Source: Triticum aestivum (Eukaryota; Streptophyta; Magnoliopsida; Poales; Poaceae). From it: a stretch of 64,000 nt of DNA. Position 1 is the first letter of the stretch, and each line of letters begins with the position of its first letter. Of the stretch, positions 10,140 through 20,997 are shown one piece after another. Where the stretch lies: assembly GCF_018294505.1 (NCBI RefSeq), contig NC_057809.1:417249485-417313484 (forward strand). Reading direction: 5' to 3'. The notes under the pieces are model-generated. The model was not told the origin of the DNA. It did no database searches and was given only the letters and a program-made list of their open reading frames with translations. The position numbers and the translations under genes are program-made.

Positions 10140-11916
10140 AATATATCTCGGAATGGCTATGGAAATGCCATAATAGGTAGGTATGGTGGTTGTTTTGAGG
10201 AAGGTATATGGTGGGTTTATGGTACTGGCGAAAGTTGCGCGGTACTAGAGAGGCTAGCAATGGTGGAAGGGTGAGAGTGCGTATAATCCATGGACTCAAC
10301 ATTAGTCATAAAGAACTCACATACTTATTGCAAAAATATACATGTCATAAAAACCAAGCACTACGTGCATGCTCCTAAGGGGATAGATTGGTAGGAAAAG
10401 ACCATCGATCGTCCCCGACCGCCACTCATAAGGAAGACAATCAAAGAAACACCTCATGCTTCAAATTTGTTACACAACGGTTACCATATGTGCATGTTAC
10501 GGGCCTTGCAAACTTGAACACAAGTATTTCTCAAATTCACAACTACTCAACTAGCATGACTCTAATATCACCATCTTCATATCTAGAAACAATCATAAAG
10601 AATCTAACTTCTCATAGTATTCAATGCACTTTATATGAAAGTTTTTATTATATCCCTCTTGGATGCCCATCATATTATGACTAAATTCATAACCAAAGCA
10701 AACTACCATGTTGTTTAGAGACTCTCAAAATGATATAAGTGAAGCATGAGAGTTCAACAATTTCTTCAAAATAAAACTACTGCCATGCTCTAAAAAGATA
10801 TAAGTGAAGCGCTAGAGCAAACGACAAACTACTCCAAAAGATATAAGCGAAGCACAATGAGTAGTTGAATAATCATGTAACTATGTGAAGACTCCTTCTC
10901 ATAAATAAAATTTCAGATATTGGTATTTTATTCAAACAGCAAGAAAATCCTAATAAAATAAATTGACGCTCCAAGCAAAACACATATCATGTGGTGAATA
11001 AAAATATAGCTCCAAGTAAAGTTACCGATGAACGAAGACAAAAGAGGGGATGCCATCTGGGGAATCCTCAAGCTTAGGCTCTTGGTTGTCCTTCAATATT
11101 ACCTTGGGGTGCCTTGGGCATCCCCAAACTTAGGCTCTTGCCACTCCTTATTCCATAGTCCATCGAATCTTTACCCAAAACTTGAAAACTTCACAGCACA
11201 AAACTCAACATAAAACTCGTAAGCTCCGTTAGTATAAGAAAATAAATCACCACTTAGGTACTGTTGTGAACTCATTCTAAATTCATATTGGTGTAACATC
11301 TACTGTATTCCAACTTCTCTATGGTTCATATCCTCCGATACTACTCATAGATTCATCAAAATAAGCAAACAACACAATGAAAACAGAATCTGTCAAAAAC
11401 AGAACAGTCTGTAGTAATCTGGAGATTTCGAATACTTCTGTAACTCCAAAAATTCTGAAAAATTGGGACGACCAGGATAAAAAGTATATTCATCTACTTC
11501 AGTTCGAATTGGTATTTTATCGCTCTCTGGTAACAAATGATAATTATTTTCATGAGCGCATACTTTCTGTTTTTATCAGCAAGATCAAACAACAATCACC
11601 CAAGAAGATCCTAAAGGCTTTACTTGGCACAAACACTAATTAAAACATAAAACACACAATCATAACAGAAGCTAGATGAATTATTTATTACTAAACAGGA
11701 ACAAAAGCAAAGAACAAAAATAAAATTGGGTTGCCTCCCAACAAGCGCTAACGTTTAACGCCCCTAGCTAGGCATGATGATTTCAATGATGCTCACATAA
11801 AAGATAAGAATTGAAACATAATGGGGGCATCATGAAGAATATGACTAACACATTTAATCCTAACCCACTTCCTATGCATAGGGATTTTGTGAGCAAACAA
11901 CTTATGGGAACAAGAA
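10140..11916 (-). other. Non-coding 3' internal region of L with hairpin modules
   Basis: No supportable frame. It is the reverse-complement counterpart of about 15490-18012 in R and is also related to 26834-28450 in E5. Notable parts: GGGGATGCC/GGCATCCCC-type inverted pairs at 11046-11125, and a repeated ATATAAGTGAAGC motif at about 10730-10860. R carries an additional approximately 0.7-kb diverged duplication not found here. Confidence 0.6.
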
Positions 11917-12569
11917 TCAACTTGCATAGGAAGGATAAAAAAAGCATAGCTTCAAGATTTTCAACACATAGAGAGGAAACTTGATATTATTGCAACTCCT
12001 ACAAGCATATATTCCTCCCTCATAATAATTTTCAGTATCATCATGAATGAATTCAACAATATAAGAATCACATAAATCATTCCTTTCGTGATCTATAAGC
12101 ATAGAAAATTTACTACTCTCCACATAAGCAAAATTCTTCTTGTTCATAGTAGTGGGAGCAAACTCAACAAAATAACTATCATGTGAGGCATAATCCAATT
12201 GAAAGTTAAAGTCATGATGACAAGTTTCATGGATATCATTATTCTTTATAGCATACGTGTCATCACAATAATCATCATAGATAGGAGGGATGCTTTCATC
12301 ATAATAAATTTGATCATCAAAACTTGGGGGACAAAAATATCATCTTCATCAAACATAGCATACCCAAGCTTGTGGCTTTGCATATCATTAGCATCATGGA
12401 TATTCAAAGAATTCATACTAACAACATTCCAATCATGCTCATCATCCAAAGATTTAGTGCTAAACATTTTAATGCATTCTTCTTCTAACACTTTGGCACA
12501 ATTATTGGAATCCTTATTTTCACGAAAGATATTAAAACGATGAAGCATATGAGGCAACCTTAATTCCAT
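11917..12569 (-). pseudogene. Orphan acidic ORF of L (frameshifted copy)
   Basis: The ATG at 12569 opens a frame (108 codons to 12246) starting MELRLPHMLHRFNIFREN. After a frameshift near 12335 the related protein resumes in another phase, ending with SHDSYFVEFAP, ENYYEGG and NNIKFPLYVLKI (12198-11917). Over the first 79 residues about 60 are identical to the R copy by my count. It occupies the place just after the primer site where gag would normally start, but I see no gag core, zinc knuckle or catalytic motif. Composition is rich in Asp, Glu, Asn and Tyr. Function unknown; this copy is broken. Confidence 0.6.
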
Positions 12570-12665
12570 TTTTTTGTAGTTTTCTTTTATAAACTAACTA
12601 GTGATAAAACAATAAACTAAAAGATTCGATTGCAAGATCTAAAGATATACCTTCAAGCACTAACC

Positions 12666-12683
12666 TCCCCGGCAATGGCGCCA
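12666..12683 (-). other. Primer-binding site of L (tRNA-Asp type)
   Basis: The minus strand reads TGGCGCCATTGCCGGGGA, one base different from the TGGCGCCGTTGCCGGGGA found perfect in E5. It lies 10 bases inside the LTR edge. Confidence 0.8.
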
Positions 12684-12693
12684 GAAAAGAGCT

Positions 12694-13755
12694 TGATGTC
12701 TACTACACAACCATTTTCTTATAGACATTGTTGGGTCTCCAAGTGCAGAGGTTTGTAGGACAGTAGCAAATTTCCCTCAAGTGGATGACCTAAGGTTTAT
12801 CAATCCGTGGGAGTCATAGGATGAAGATGGTCTCTCTCAAACATCCCTGCAACTAAATAACAAAGAGTCTCTTGTGTCCCCAACACACCCAATACAATGG
12901 TAAATTGTATAGGTGCACTAGTTCGGCGAAGAGATGGTGATACAAGTGCAATATAGATGGTAGATATAGGTTTTTGTAATCTGAAAATATAAAAACAGCA
13001 AGGTAACTAATGATAAAAGTGAGCGAAAATGGTATTGCAATGCGTTGAAACAAGGCCTAGGGTTCATATTTTCACTAGTGCAAGTTCTCTCAACAAGGAT
13101 AACATAATTGGATCATATAAAAATCCCTCAACATGCAACAAAGAGTCACTCCAAAGTCACTAATAGCGGAGAACAAACGAATAGATTATTGTAGGGTATG
13201 AAACCACCTCAAAGTTATTCTTTCTGATCGATCTATTTAAGAGTCCGTAGTAAAATAACACGAAGCTATTCTTTCTGTTCGATCTATCCTAGAGTTTGTA
13301 CTAGAATAACACCTTAAGACACAAATCAACCAAAACCCTAATGTCACCCAGATACTCCAATGTCACCTCAAGTATCAGTGGGTATGATTATACGATATGC
13401 ATCACACATCTTAGATTCATCTATTCAACCAACACAAAGAACTTCAAAGAGTGCCCCAAAGTTCCTACCGGAGAGTCAAGACGGAAACGTGTGCCAACCC
13501 CTATGCATAAGTTCACAAGGTCACGGAACTCGCAAGTTGTTCACCAAAACATACATCAAGTAGATCACGTGAATATCCCATTGTCACCATAGATAAGCAC
13601 ATGCAAGACATACATCAAGTGTTCTCAAATTCTTAAAGACTCAATCCGATAAGATAACTTCAAAGGGAAAGCTCAATCCATTATAAGAGAGTGGAGGGGG
13701 AGAAACATCATAAGATCCAACTATAATAGAAAAGTTCACGATACATCAAGATCGT
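12694..13755 (-). repeat. L 5' LTR, 3' two-thirds
   Basis: On the minus strand this matches the R 3' LTR from about LTR position 594 to the end (ending ACATCA at 12694). It stops at 13755 inside the sequence matching 19833-19850. The missing upstream part is partly found at 20870-20997. Confidence 0.8.
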
Positions 13756-13778
13756 GCCGAATCAAGAATCAAGATCGT

Positions 13779-14759
13779 CCCCCTCTACTCTCTTGTAATG
13801 GATTGAGTTTCCCCTTTGAAGTAATATTATCGGATTGAGTCTTTAAAGATTTGAGAACACTTGATATATGTCTTGTCGTGCGTATCTGTGGTGACAATGG
13901 GATACCACGTGATTCACTTGATGTATGTTTTGGTGATTAACTTGCGGGTTCCGCCCATGAACCTATGCATAGGGGTTGGCACACGTTTTCGTTGTGATTC
14001 TCCGGTAGAAACTTTGGGGCACTCTTTGAGGTTCTATGTGTTGGTTGAATAGATGAATCTGAGATTGTGTTATGCATATTGTATAATCATACCCGCGGAT
14101 ACTTGAGGTGACACTGGAGTATCTAGGTGACATTAGGGTTTAGGTTGATTTGTGTCTTAAGGTGTTATTCTAGTACGAACTCTAGGGCTGTTTGTGACAC
14201 TTATAGGAATAGCCCAACGGATTGATTGGAAAGAATAACTTTGAGGTGGTTTCGTACCCTACCATAATCTCTTCGTTTGTTCTCCGCTATTAGTGACTTT
14301 GGAGTGACTCTTTGTTGCATGTTGAGGGATAGTTATGTGATACAATTATGTTATTATTGTTGAGAGGACTTGCACTAGTGAAAGTATGAACCCTAGGCCT
14401 TATTTCCACGCATTGCAATACCGTTTACACTCACTTTTATCATTCGTTACCTTGCTGTTTTTATATTTTCAGATTACAAATACCTTTATCTACTATCCAT
14501 ATACCACTTGTATCACCATCTCTTCGCCGAACTAGTGCACCTATACAATTTACCATTGTATTGGGTGTGTTGGGGACACAAGAGACTCTTTGTTATTTGG
14601 TTGCAGGGTTGCTTGAGAGAGACCATCTTCATCCTACGCCTCCTACGGATTGATAAACCTTAGGTCATCCACTTGAGGGAAATTTGCTACTGTCCTACAA
14701 ACCTCTGCACTTGGAGGCCCAACAACGTCTACAAGAAGAAGGTTGTGTAGTAGACATGA
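13779..14759 (+). repeat. R 5' LTR, truncated (3' 981 bp)
   Basis: Aligns to 19889-20869 of the R 3' LTR with few differences. It ends GTAGTAGACATGA where the 3' LTR has ...CATCA, so the terminal CA is mutated to GA. Confidence 0.85.
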
Positions 14760-14769
14760 AGCTCTTTTC

Positions 14770-14787
14770 TGGCACCGTTGTCGGGGA
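14770..14787 (+). other. Primer-binding site of R (tRNA-Asp type, mutated)
   Basis: TGGCACCGTTGTCGGGGA, with two transitions relative to the perfect E5 site. Confidence 0.75.
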
Positions 14788-14880
14788 GGTAAGAGCTTGA
14801 AGGTATATCTTTAGATCTTGCAATCGAGTCTTTTAGTTTCTTGTTTTATCACTAGTTTAGTTTATAAAATATAACTAAAA

Positions 14881-15486
14881 ATGGAATTGAGTTTGTCTCA
14901 TACGCTTCACCTTTTTAATATTTTTCGTGAGTATGATGGAAAGGATAATTGTGCTCAAGTGCTAGAAGAAGAAATCTATAAAATGGTTTGCACTAAATGT
15001 TTGTATGATGAGCATGATTGCAATGTTGTTAGTAAGAATTCCTTGAATATCCATGATGCTAATGATATGCAAAGCCACAAGCTTGGGGAAGCTATGTTTG
15101 ATGAAGATGATATTTTTTGTCCCCCAAGTTTTGATGAGCAAATTTATTATGATGAAAGCATGCCTCCTATCTATGATGATTATTGTGATGACACGTATGC
15201 TTTAAAGAATAATGATAACCATGAAACTTGTCATCTTGATCTTAATTTTCAATCACATGATAGTTATTTTGTTGAGTTTGCTCCTACTATTATTCATGAG
15301 AAGAATTTTGCTTATGTGGAGAGTAGTAAATTTTGCATGCTTCTAGATCATGAAAAGAATGCTTTATGTGCTGGTTATATTGTTGAATTCATTCATGATT
15401 CTACTGAAAATTATTATGAGGGAGGAACAATGCTTCTAGGAATTGCAATAATATCAAGTTTCCTCTCTATGTGCTTAAAGTTTTGA
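14881..15486 (+). CDS. Orphan acidic ORF of R (201 aa, 3' end frameshifted)
   Basis: The ATG lies 93 bp after the primer site. The frame is open for 201 codons. Residues 1-79 match the L copy at about 76% identity (shared blocks: NSLNIHDANDMQSHKLG, FDEDDIF, DEHD). Later blocks SHDSYFVEFAPT, NFAYVESSKF and FIHDSTENYYEGG also match L. After YYEGG the L-like reading continues in another phase (NNIKFPLYVLKV, then HKLFAQKIPMNRKYVRLKC) to about 15640, so the annotated C-terminus is probably a frameshift artefact. No transmembrane segment, zinc finger, gag core or protease motif is evident. I know this type of sequence only as a Triticeae repeat-associated protein without assigned function. It could be a highly diverged gag substitute. 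Confidence 0.5.
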   Translation: MELSLSHTLHLFNIFREYDGKDNCAQVLEEEIYKMVCTKCLYDEHDCNVVSKNSLNIHDANDMQSHKLGEAMFDEDDIFCPPSFDEQIYYDESMPPIYDDYCDDTYALKNNDNHETCHLDLNFQSHDSYFVEFAPTIIHEKNFAYVESSKFCMLLDHEKNALCAGYIVEFIHDSTENYYEGGTMLLGIAIISSFLSMCLKF

Positions 15487-18400
15487 AGTTATGCTGGTTT
15501 TACCTTCCTATGCAAGTTGATTCTTGTTCCCACAAGTTGTTTGCTCAAAAAATCCCTATGAATAGGAAGTATGTTAGACTTAAATGTGATATTCATATTC
15601 TTCATGATGCTCTCTTTATGTTTCAATTCTTATCATTTATGTGAGAATCATTGAAATCATCATGCCTAGCTAGGGGCGTTAAACGATAGCGCTTGATGGG
15701 AGGCAACTCAATTTTATTTTAGTTCCTTGCTTTTTCTTCCTCTTTAGTAATAAATAATTCATCTAGACTATGTTTATATGTGGTTTTATGCTTTTAGTTA
15801 GTGTATGTGCCAAGTAGAACCTTTGGGAAGACTTGGGGGAAGTCTTGTTGATCATGCTGTAAAAAACAGAAACTTTAGCACTCACGAGAATTGCTGCCAT
15901 TTTTATTTGTAGGTTGATATTTAGTTAATTCTTTTTGAAGATCATTAATAGATAAATTACTCAGGTCCATAAATTTATTTGAGAATTTTATGAGTTCCAT
16001 AAGTATACATTTGATCCAGATTACTACAGACTGTTCTGTTTTTGACAGATTCTGTTTTTCATGTGTTGTTTACTTATTTTGATGAATCTATGGCTAGTAA
16101 AAGAGTTTATAAACCATAGATAAGTTGGAATACAGTAGGTTTAATACCAATGTAAATAAATAATGAGTTCATTACAGTCCCTTGAAGTGGTGATTTATTT
16201 TCTTATACTAACGGAGCTTACGAGTTTCCTGTTAAGTTTTGTGTTGTGAAGTTTTCAAGTTTTGGGTAAAGATTCGATAGACTATGGAATAAGGAGTGGA
16301 AATAGCCTAAGATTGGGGATGCCCAAGGCACCCCAAGATAATATTTAAGTATAGCCAAGAGCCTAAGCTTGGGGATGCCCCGGAAGGCATCCCCTCTTTC
16401 GTCTTCGTTCATCGGTAACTTTACTTGGAGCTATATTTTTATTCACCACATGATATGTGTTTTGCTTGGAGCGTCAATTTATTTTGTTAGGATTTTCTTG
16501 ACATTATTTAGAACAATGTTTTGCATCTTTTATTTCAATAAAAGTGGCATTGATAGTCTTTACTATGCCTATGTTACAAGTCTTCATGTTGCTGTTTGAA
16601 AACAGAAAGTTTACCGCTGTTGCAATAATTCCCTAGAAAATTCAGAATGTGATGAAATGTTGAAACCTTTTGAGTATTAAGATCTGATAAATTTACTACA
16701 GTTGGAATTTTATTTCATAATTTTTGGAGCTAGGGAAGTATGTATGTTGCTGCATTCTTTACAGACTGTCCTGTTTAGGCAGATTTTTGTTATGTTTGCA
16801 TTGTTTGCATATGTTTGCCTCTTTAATGATTCTATTTGAGGATAGGACTATTAAATATGCAGAGGAATTTAGTATGCAATGTTGAATAATAATTTTAGTG
16901 ATTTTCTACAGTAGAGTATGATAAGGTTTTTGCAATGGTTTATACTAACTTATCTCACGAGTCCTTGTTGAGTTTTGTGTGGACGAAGCTTTTGAGATTT
17001 AGGGAGACCGTGATATGAGAGGAATTAAGGAGACAAAAAAGCTCAAGCTTGGGGATGCCCAAGGCACCCCAAGATCATATTTCAAGAAGTCTCAAGCGTC
17101 TAAGCTTGGGGATGCCCGGTTGGCATCCCACCTTTCTTCTTCAACAACTATCGGTTAGTTTCAGTTGATCCTAAGTTTTTTTCTTCACATGATGTCTTCC
17201 ATTCTTAGAATGTAATTTTATTTTGATTTGCTTTCTACTTGAATAAAATACCAAGATCTGAAATTATTAAATGTTAGAGAGTCTTCACATAGTTGCATAA
17301 TTATTCTACTACTCATTGATCTTCACTTATATCTTTCGGAGTAGTTTGTTGTTTGCTCTAGTACTTCACTTATATCTTTTAGAGCATGGTGGTAGTTTTA
17401 TTTTGAAGAAATAGATGAACTCTCGTGCTTCACTTATATTATTTTGAGAGTTTTAGAATAGCATGGTAATTTGCTTAATAATAATATGCTTGGTATTCAA
17501 GATTTGTAAAACTTTCATATAGAGTGCCTTGAATACTAAGAGAAGTTTGATACTTGATAATTGTTTTGAGATATGGAGATGGTGATATTAGAGTCATGCT
17601 AGTTGAGTAGTTGTGAATTTCAGAAATACTTGTGTTAAAGCTTGTGATTCCCGTAGCATGCACGTATGGTGAATCGTTATGTGATGAAGTCGGAGCATGA
17701 TTTATTCATTGATTGTCTTCCTTATGAATGGCGGTCGGGGACGAGCGATGGTATTTTCCTACCAATCTATCTACCTAGGAGCATGCACAAAATACTTTGC
17801 TTTGATAACTTCTAGATTTTTGCAATAAGTATATGAGTTCTTTTTGACTAATATTGAGTCCATGGATTATACGCACTTTCCTTCCTTCCACCATTGCTAG
17901 CCTCTCTAATACCGCGCACTTTTCGCCGGTATCATAAACCCACCATATACCTTCCTCAAAACAGCCACCATACCTACCTATTATGGCATTTCCATAGCCA
18001 TTCCGAGATATATTGCCATGCAACTTTCCACCATTCTGTTTAGTATGACACGCTTCATCATTGTCATATTGCCTTGCATGATCATGTAGTTGACATCGTA
18101 TTTGTGGCAAGGCCACCGTTCATAATTCTTTCATACATGTCACTCATGCATCATTGCACATCCCAGTACACCACCGGAGGCATTCATATAGAGTCATATT
18201 TTGTTCTAAATATCAAGTTGTAATTCTTGAGTTGTAAGAAAAATAAAAGTGTGATGATCATCATTATTAGAGCATTGTCCCAGTGAGGAAAGGATGATGG
18301 AGACTATGATTCCCCCACAAGTCGGGATGAGACTCCGGACGAAAATAAATAAATAAAAGAGGCCAAAGAAGCCCAAATAAAAAAAAGATAAAAGAGGCCA

Positions 18401-19221
18401 TATAAAAGGGAGAAAAGGCCCAAATAAAAATCTTATAAAAAATGAGAGAAAAAGAGAGAAGGGGCAATGCTACTATCCTTTTACCACACTTGTGCCTCAA
18501 AGTAGCACCATGATCTTCATGATAGATAGTCTCCTATGTTGTCACTTTCATATAGTAGTGGGAATCTTTTATTATAGAACTTTGCTTGTATATTCCAATG
18601 ATGGGCTTCCTCAAAATGCCCTAGGTCTTCGTGAGCAAGCAAGTTGGATGCACACCCACTTAGTTTCTTTTTGAGCTTTCATACACTTATAGCTCTAGTG
18701 CATCCGTTGCATGGCAATCCCTACTCACTCACATTGATATCTATTGATGGGCATCTCCATAGCCCGTTGATACGCCTAGTTGATGTCAGACTATCTTCTC
18801 CTTTTTGTCTTCTCCACAACCACCATTCTATTCCACCTATAGTGCTATGTCCATGGCTCACGCTCATGTATTGCGTGAAGATTGAAAAAGTTTGAGAACA
18901 TCAAAAGTATGAAACAATTGCTTGGCTTGTCATCGGGGTTGTGCATGATTTAAATATTTTGTGTGGTGAAGATGGAGCATAGCCAGACTATATGATTTTG
19001 TAGGGATAGCTTTCTTTGGCCATGTTATTTTGAGAAGACATAATTTCCTAGTTAGTATGCTTGAAGTATTATTATTTTATGGTAATATGAACTTTTGTTT
19101 TGAATCTTTCGGATCTGAATATTCATGCCATAATTAAGAAGAATTACATTAAAATTATGCCAAGTAGCACTCCGCATCAAAAATTCTGTGTTTATCATTT
19201 ACCTACTCGAGGACGAGCAGG
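15487..19221 (+). other. Non-coding internal region of R with two hairpin-bearing modules
   Basis: About 3.7 kb without a supportable frame. A module of about 0.7 kb with the marker GACTGTTCTGTTTTTGACAG (near 16025) and paired GGGGATGCC/GGCATCCCC hairpins (16315-16334, 16371-16394) is repeated in diverged form (marker near 16760, hairpins 17051-17070 and 17108-17129). Three to four copies of CTTCACTTATAT-type repeats occur at 17320-17450. The part from about 17800 is collinear with 28200-29600 in E5 and with L in reverse. No RNA gene is recognised. Confidence 0.55.
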
Positions 19222-19223
19222 AA

Positions 19224-19239
19224 TTAAGCTTGGGGATGC
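19224..19239 (+). other. Polypurine tract region of R
   Basis: TTAAGCTTGGGGATGC sits directly before the TGATACG start of the 3' LTR, the expected place of plus-strand primer generation. The identical string precedes the E5 3' LTR. Confidence 0.65.
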
Positions 19240-20869
19240 TGATACGTCTCCAACGTATCTATAATTTTTGATTGCTCCATGCTATATTATTTACTGTTTT
19301 GAATGTTTATGGGCTTTATTATACACTCTTATATCATTTTTGGGACTAACCTATTAACCCAGAGCCCAGTGTCAGTTTCTATTTTTACCCTGTTTTAGGG
19401 TTTCGAAGAAAAGGAAAACCAAACGGAGTCCAATTGACCTGAAACTTCACGGAACTCATTTTTGGAAGGAAAGAAGCCCAGAAGACTTGGAGTGTATGTC
19501 GGGGGATCTACGAGGAGGACACGAGGCAGGGGGCGCGCCCACCCCCCTGGGCGTGCCCTCCACCCTCGTAAGCCCCTCATGGCCCCCCTGACATACTTCT
19601 TCCGCCTATATAACCCCATATACCCTAAAAACATCCGTGAGCACAATAGATCGGGAGTTCTACCGCTAGAAGCCTCTGTAGCCACCGAAAGCCAATCTAG
19701 ACCCGTTCCGGCACTCTTCATCATCCCGGTGCTCTCCATGACGAGGAGGGAGTAGTTCTCCCTCGGTGCTGAGGGTATGTACCAGTAGCTATGTGTTTGA
19801 TCTCTCTCTCTCTCTCGTGTTCTTGAGGTGATACGATCTTGATGTATCGCGAGCTTTGCTATTATATTTGGATCCTATGATGTTTCTTCCCCCTCTATTC
19901 TCTTGTAATGGATTGAGTTTCCCCTTTGAAGTAATCTTATCGGATTGAGTCTTTAAAGATTTGAGAACACTTGATGTATGTCTTGCCGTGCGTATCTGTG
20001 GTGACAATGGGATACCACGTGATTCACTCGATGTATGTTTTGGTGATCAACTTGCGGGTTCCGCCCATGAACCTATGCATAGGGGTTGGTACACGTTTTC
20101 GTCGTGATTCTCCGGTAGAAACTTTGGGGCACTCTTTGAGGTTCTATGTGTTGGTTGAATAGATGAATCTGAGATTGTGTGATGCATATCGTATAATCAT
20201 ACCCGCGGATACTTGAGGTGACATTGGAGTATCTAGGTGACATTAGGGTTTAGGTTGATTTGTGTCTTAAGGTGTTATTCTAGTACGAACTCTAGGGCTG
20301 TTTGTGACACTTATAGGAATAGCCCAACGGATTGATTGGAAAGAATAACTTTGAGGTGGTTTCGTACCCTACCATAATCTCTTCGTTTGTTCTCTGCTAT
20401 TAATGACTTTGGAGTGACTCTTTGTTGCATGTTGAGGGATAGTTATGTGATCCAATTATGTTATTATTGTTGAGAGGACTTGCACTAGTGAAAGTATGAA
20501 CCCTAGGCCTTATTTCCACACATTGCAATACTGTTTACACTCACTTTTATCATTCGTTACCTTGCTGTTTTTATATTTTCAGATTACAAATACCTTTATC
20601 TACTATCCATATACCACTTGTATCACCATCTCTTCGCCGAACTAGTGCACCTATACAATTTACCATTGTATTGGGTGTGTTGGGGACACAAGAGACTCTT
20701 TGTTATTTGGTTGCAGGGTTGCTTGAGAGAGACCATCTTCATCCTACGCCTCCTATGGATTGATAAACCTTAGGTCATCCACTTGAGGGAAATTTGCTAC
20801 TCTCCTACAAACCTCTGCACTTGGAGGCCCAACAACGTCTACAAGAAGAAGGTTGTGTAGTAGACATCA
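19240..20869 (+). repeat. R 3' LTR (1630 bp)
   Basis: Starts TGATACGTCTCCAACGTATC and ends GTAGTAGACATCA. Contains a GC-rich GGGGGCGCGCCCACCCCCC palindromic stretch (19529-19547), a TATATAA box at 19607-19613 and a (TC)n run at 19800-19816. I recognise the start as typical of Sabrina/WHAM-like Triticeae Gypsy LTRs; family naming is tentative. Confidence 0.85.
19607..19613 (+). promoter_or_regulatory. TATA box of the R 3' LTR
   Basis: TATATAA flanked by CC-rich sequence. The corresponding 5' LTR part, which would drive the R transcript, has been deleted, so R itself is promoterless. Confidence 0.5.
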
Positions 20870-20997
20870 GGCTCTAGGTTAATAGGTTAGTCCCAAAAAT
20901 CATATAAAATAGCATATAAGTGCATATAAAACATCCAAGATGGATAATATGATAGCATGGAACAATCAAAAATTATAGATACGTTGGAGACATATCA
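20870..20997 (-). repeat. First 128 bp of the L 5' LTR, separated by R
   Basis: The minus strand starts TGATATGTCTCCAACGTATC (ending at plus 20997) and runs to CCTAGAGCC, matching the first ~128 positions of the R LTR. It marks the 5' end of L and its boundary with X at 20998. Confidence 0.8.

Larger units (their letters stand above)
10140..13755 (-). mobile_element. L: non-autonomous Athila-related element, left arm (LTR resumes at 20870-20997)
   Basis: In the minus direction: the 3' part of a 5' LTR (13755 down to 12694), a tRNA-Asp-type primer site (12683-12666), an orphan ORF (12569-11917), then non-coding DNA to 10140, where it is truncated against the Copia LTR. The first 128 bp of the same LTR reappear in the same orientation at 20870-20997, on the far side of R. 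So R interrupted this LTR, and about 465 bp of it were lost, judging by alignment to the R 3' LTR. No pol is present. Confidence 0.8.
10140..18012. repeat. Approximately 8-kb imperfect inverted repeat formed by L and R
   Basis: Sequence from 10140 upward reappears reverse-complemented, ending at 18012. Examples: the ATATATCTCGGAATGG block at 10140 against CCATTCCGAGATATAT near 18000; the orphan ORFs; the primer sites; and the LTR 3' parts meeting at 13755/13779. The left arm is about 3.6 kb and the right about 4.2 kb. The centre holds about 22 bp of filler. The arms are clearly diverged, so they are two retrotransposon copies rather than a recent palindromic duplication. Confidence 0.85.
13779..20869 (+). 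mobile_element. R: non-autonomous Athila-related element, 5' LTR truncated
   Basis: Order: partial 5' LTR 13779-14759, primer site 14770-14787, orphan ORF 14881-15486 and beyond, about 3.7 kb of non-coding DNA, polypurine tract 19224-19239, full 3' LTR 19240-20869. No gag core or pol was found. The 5' LTR begins at the base matching LTR position 650, so about 649 bp are missing. The 3' LTR end abuts reverse-oriented LTR sequence of L at LTR position about 128, showing insertion of R into the L LTR. The left target duplication was lost in the deletion. Confidence 0.8.

Noticed and set aside
10140..18012. Foldback transposon or recent palindromic amplification
   Set aside because: The arms are diverged, contain primer sites and LTR parts in the right order, and the missing LTR piece is found beyond R; insertion of one element in another explains it.
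19462..19755. 97-codon plus-strand frame in the R 3' LTR, and similar frames at 23123-23419 and 29856-30038
   Set aside because: They span the GC-rich palindromic and TATA segment of LTRs in several copies; regulatory LTR sequence, not a gene.
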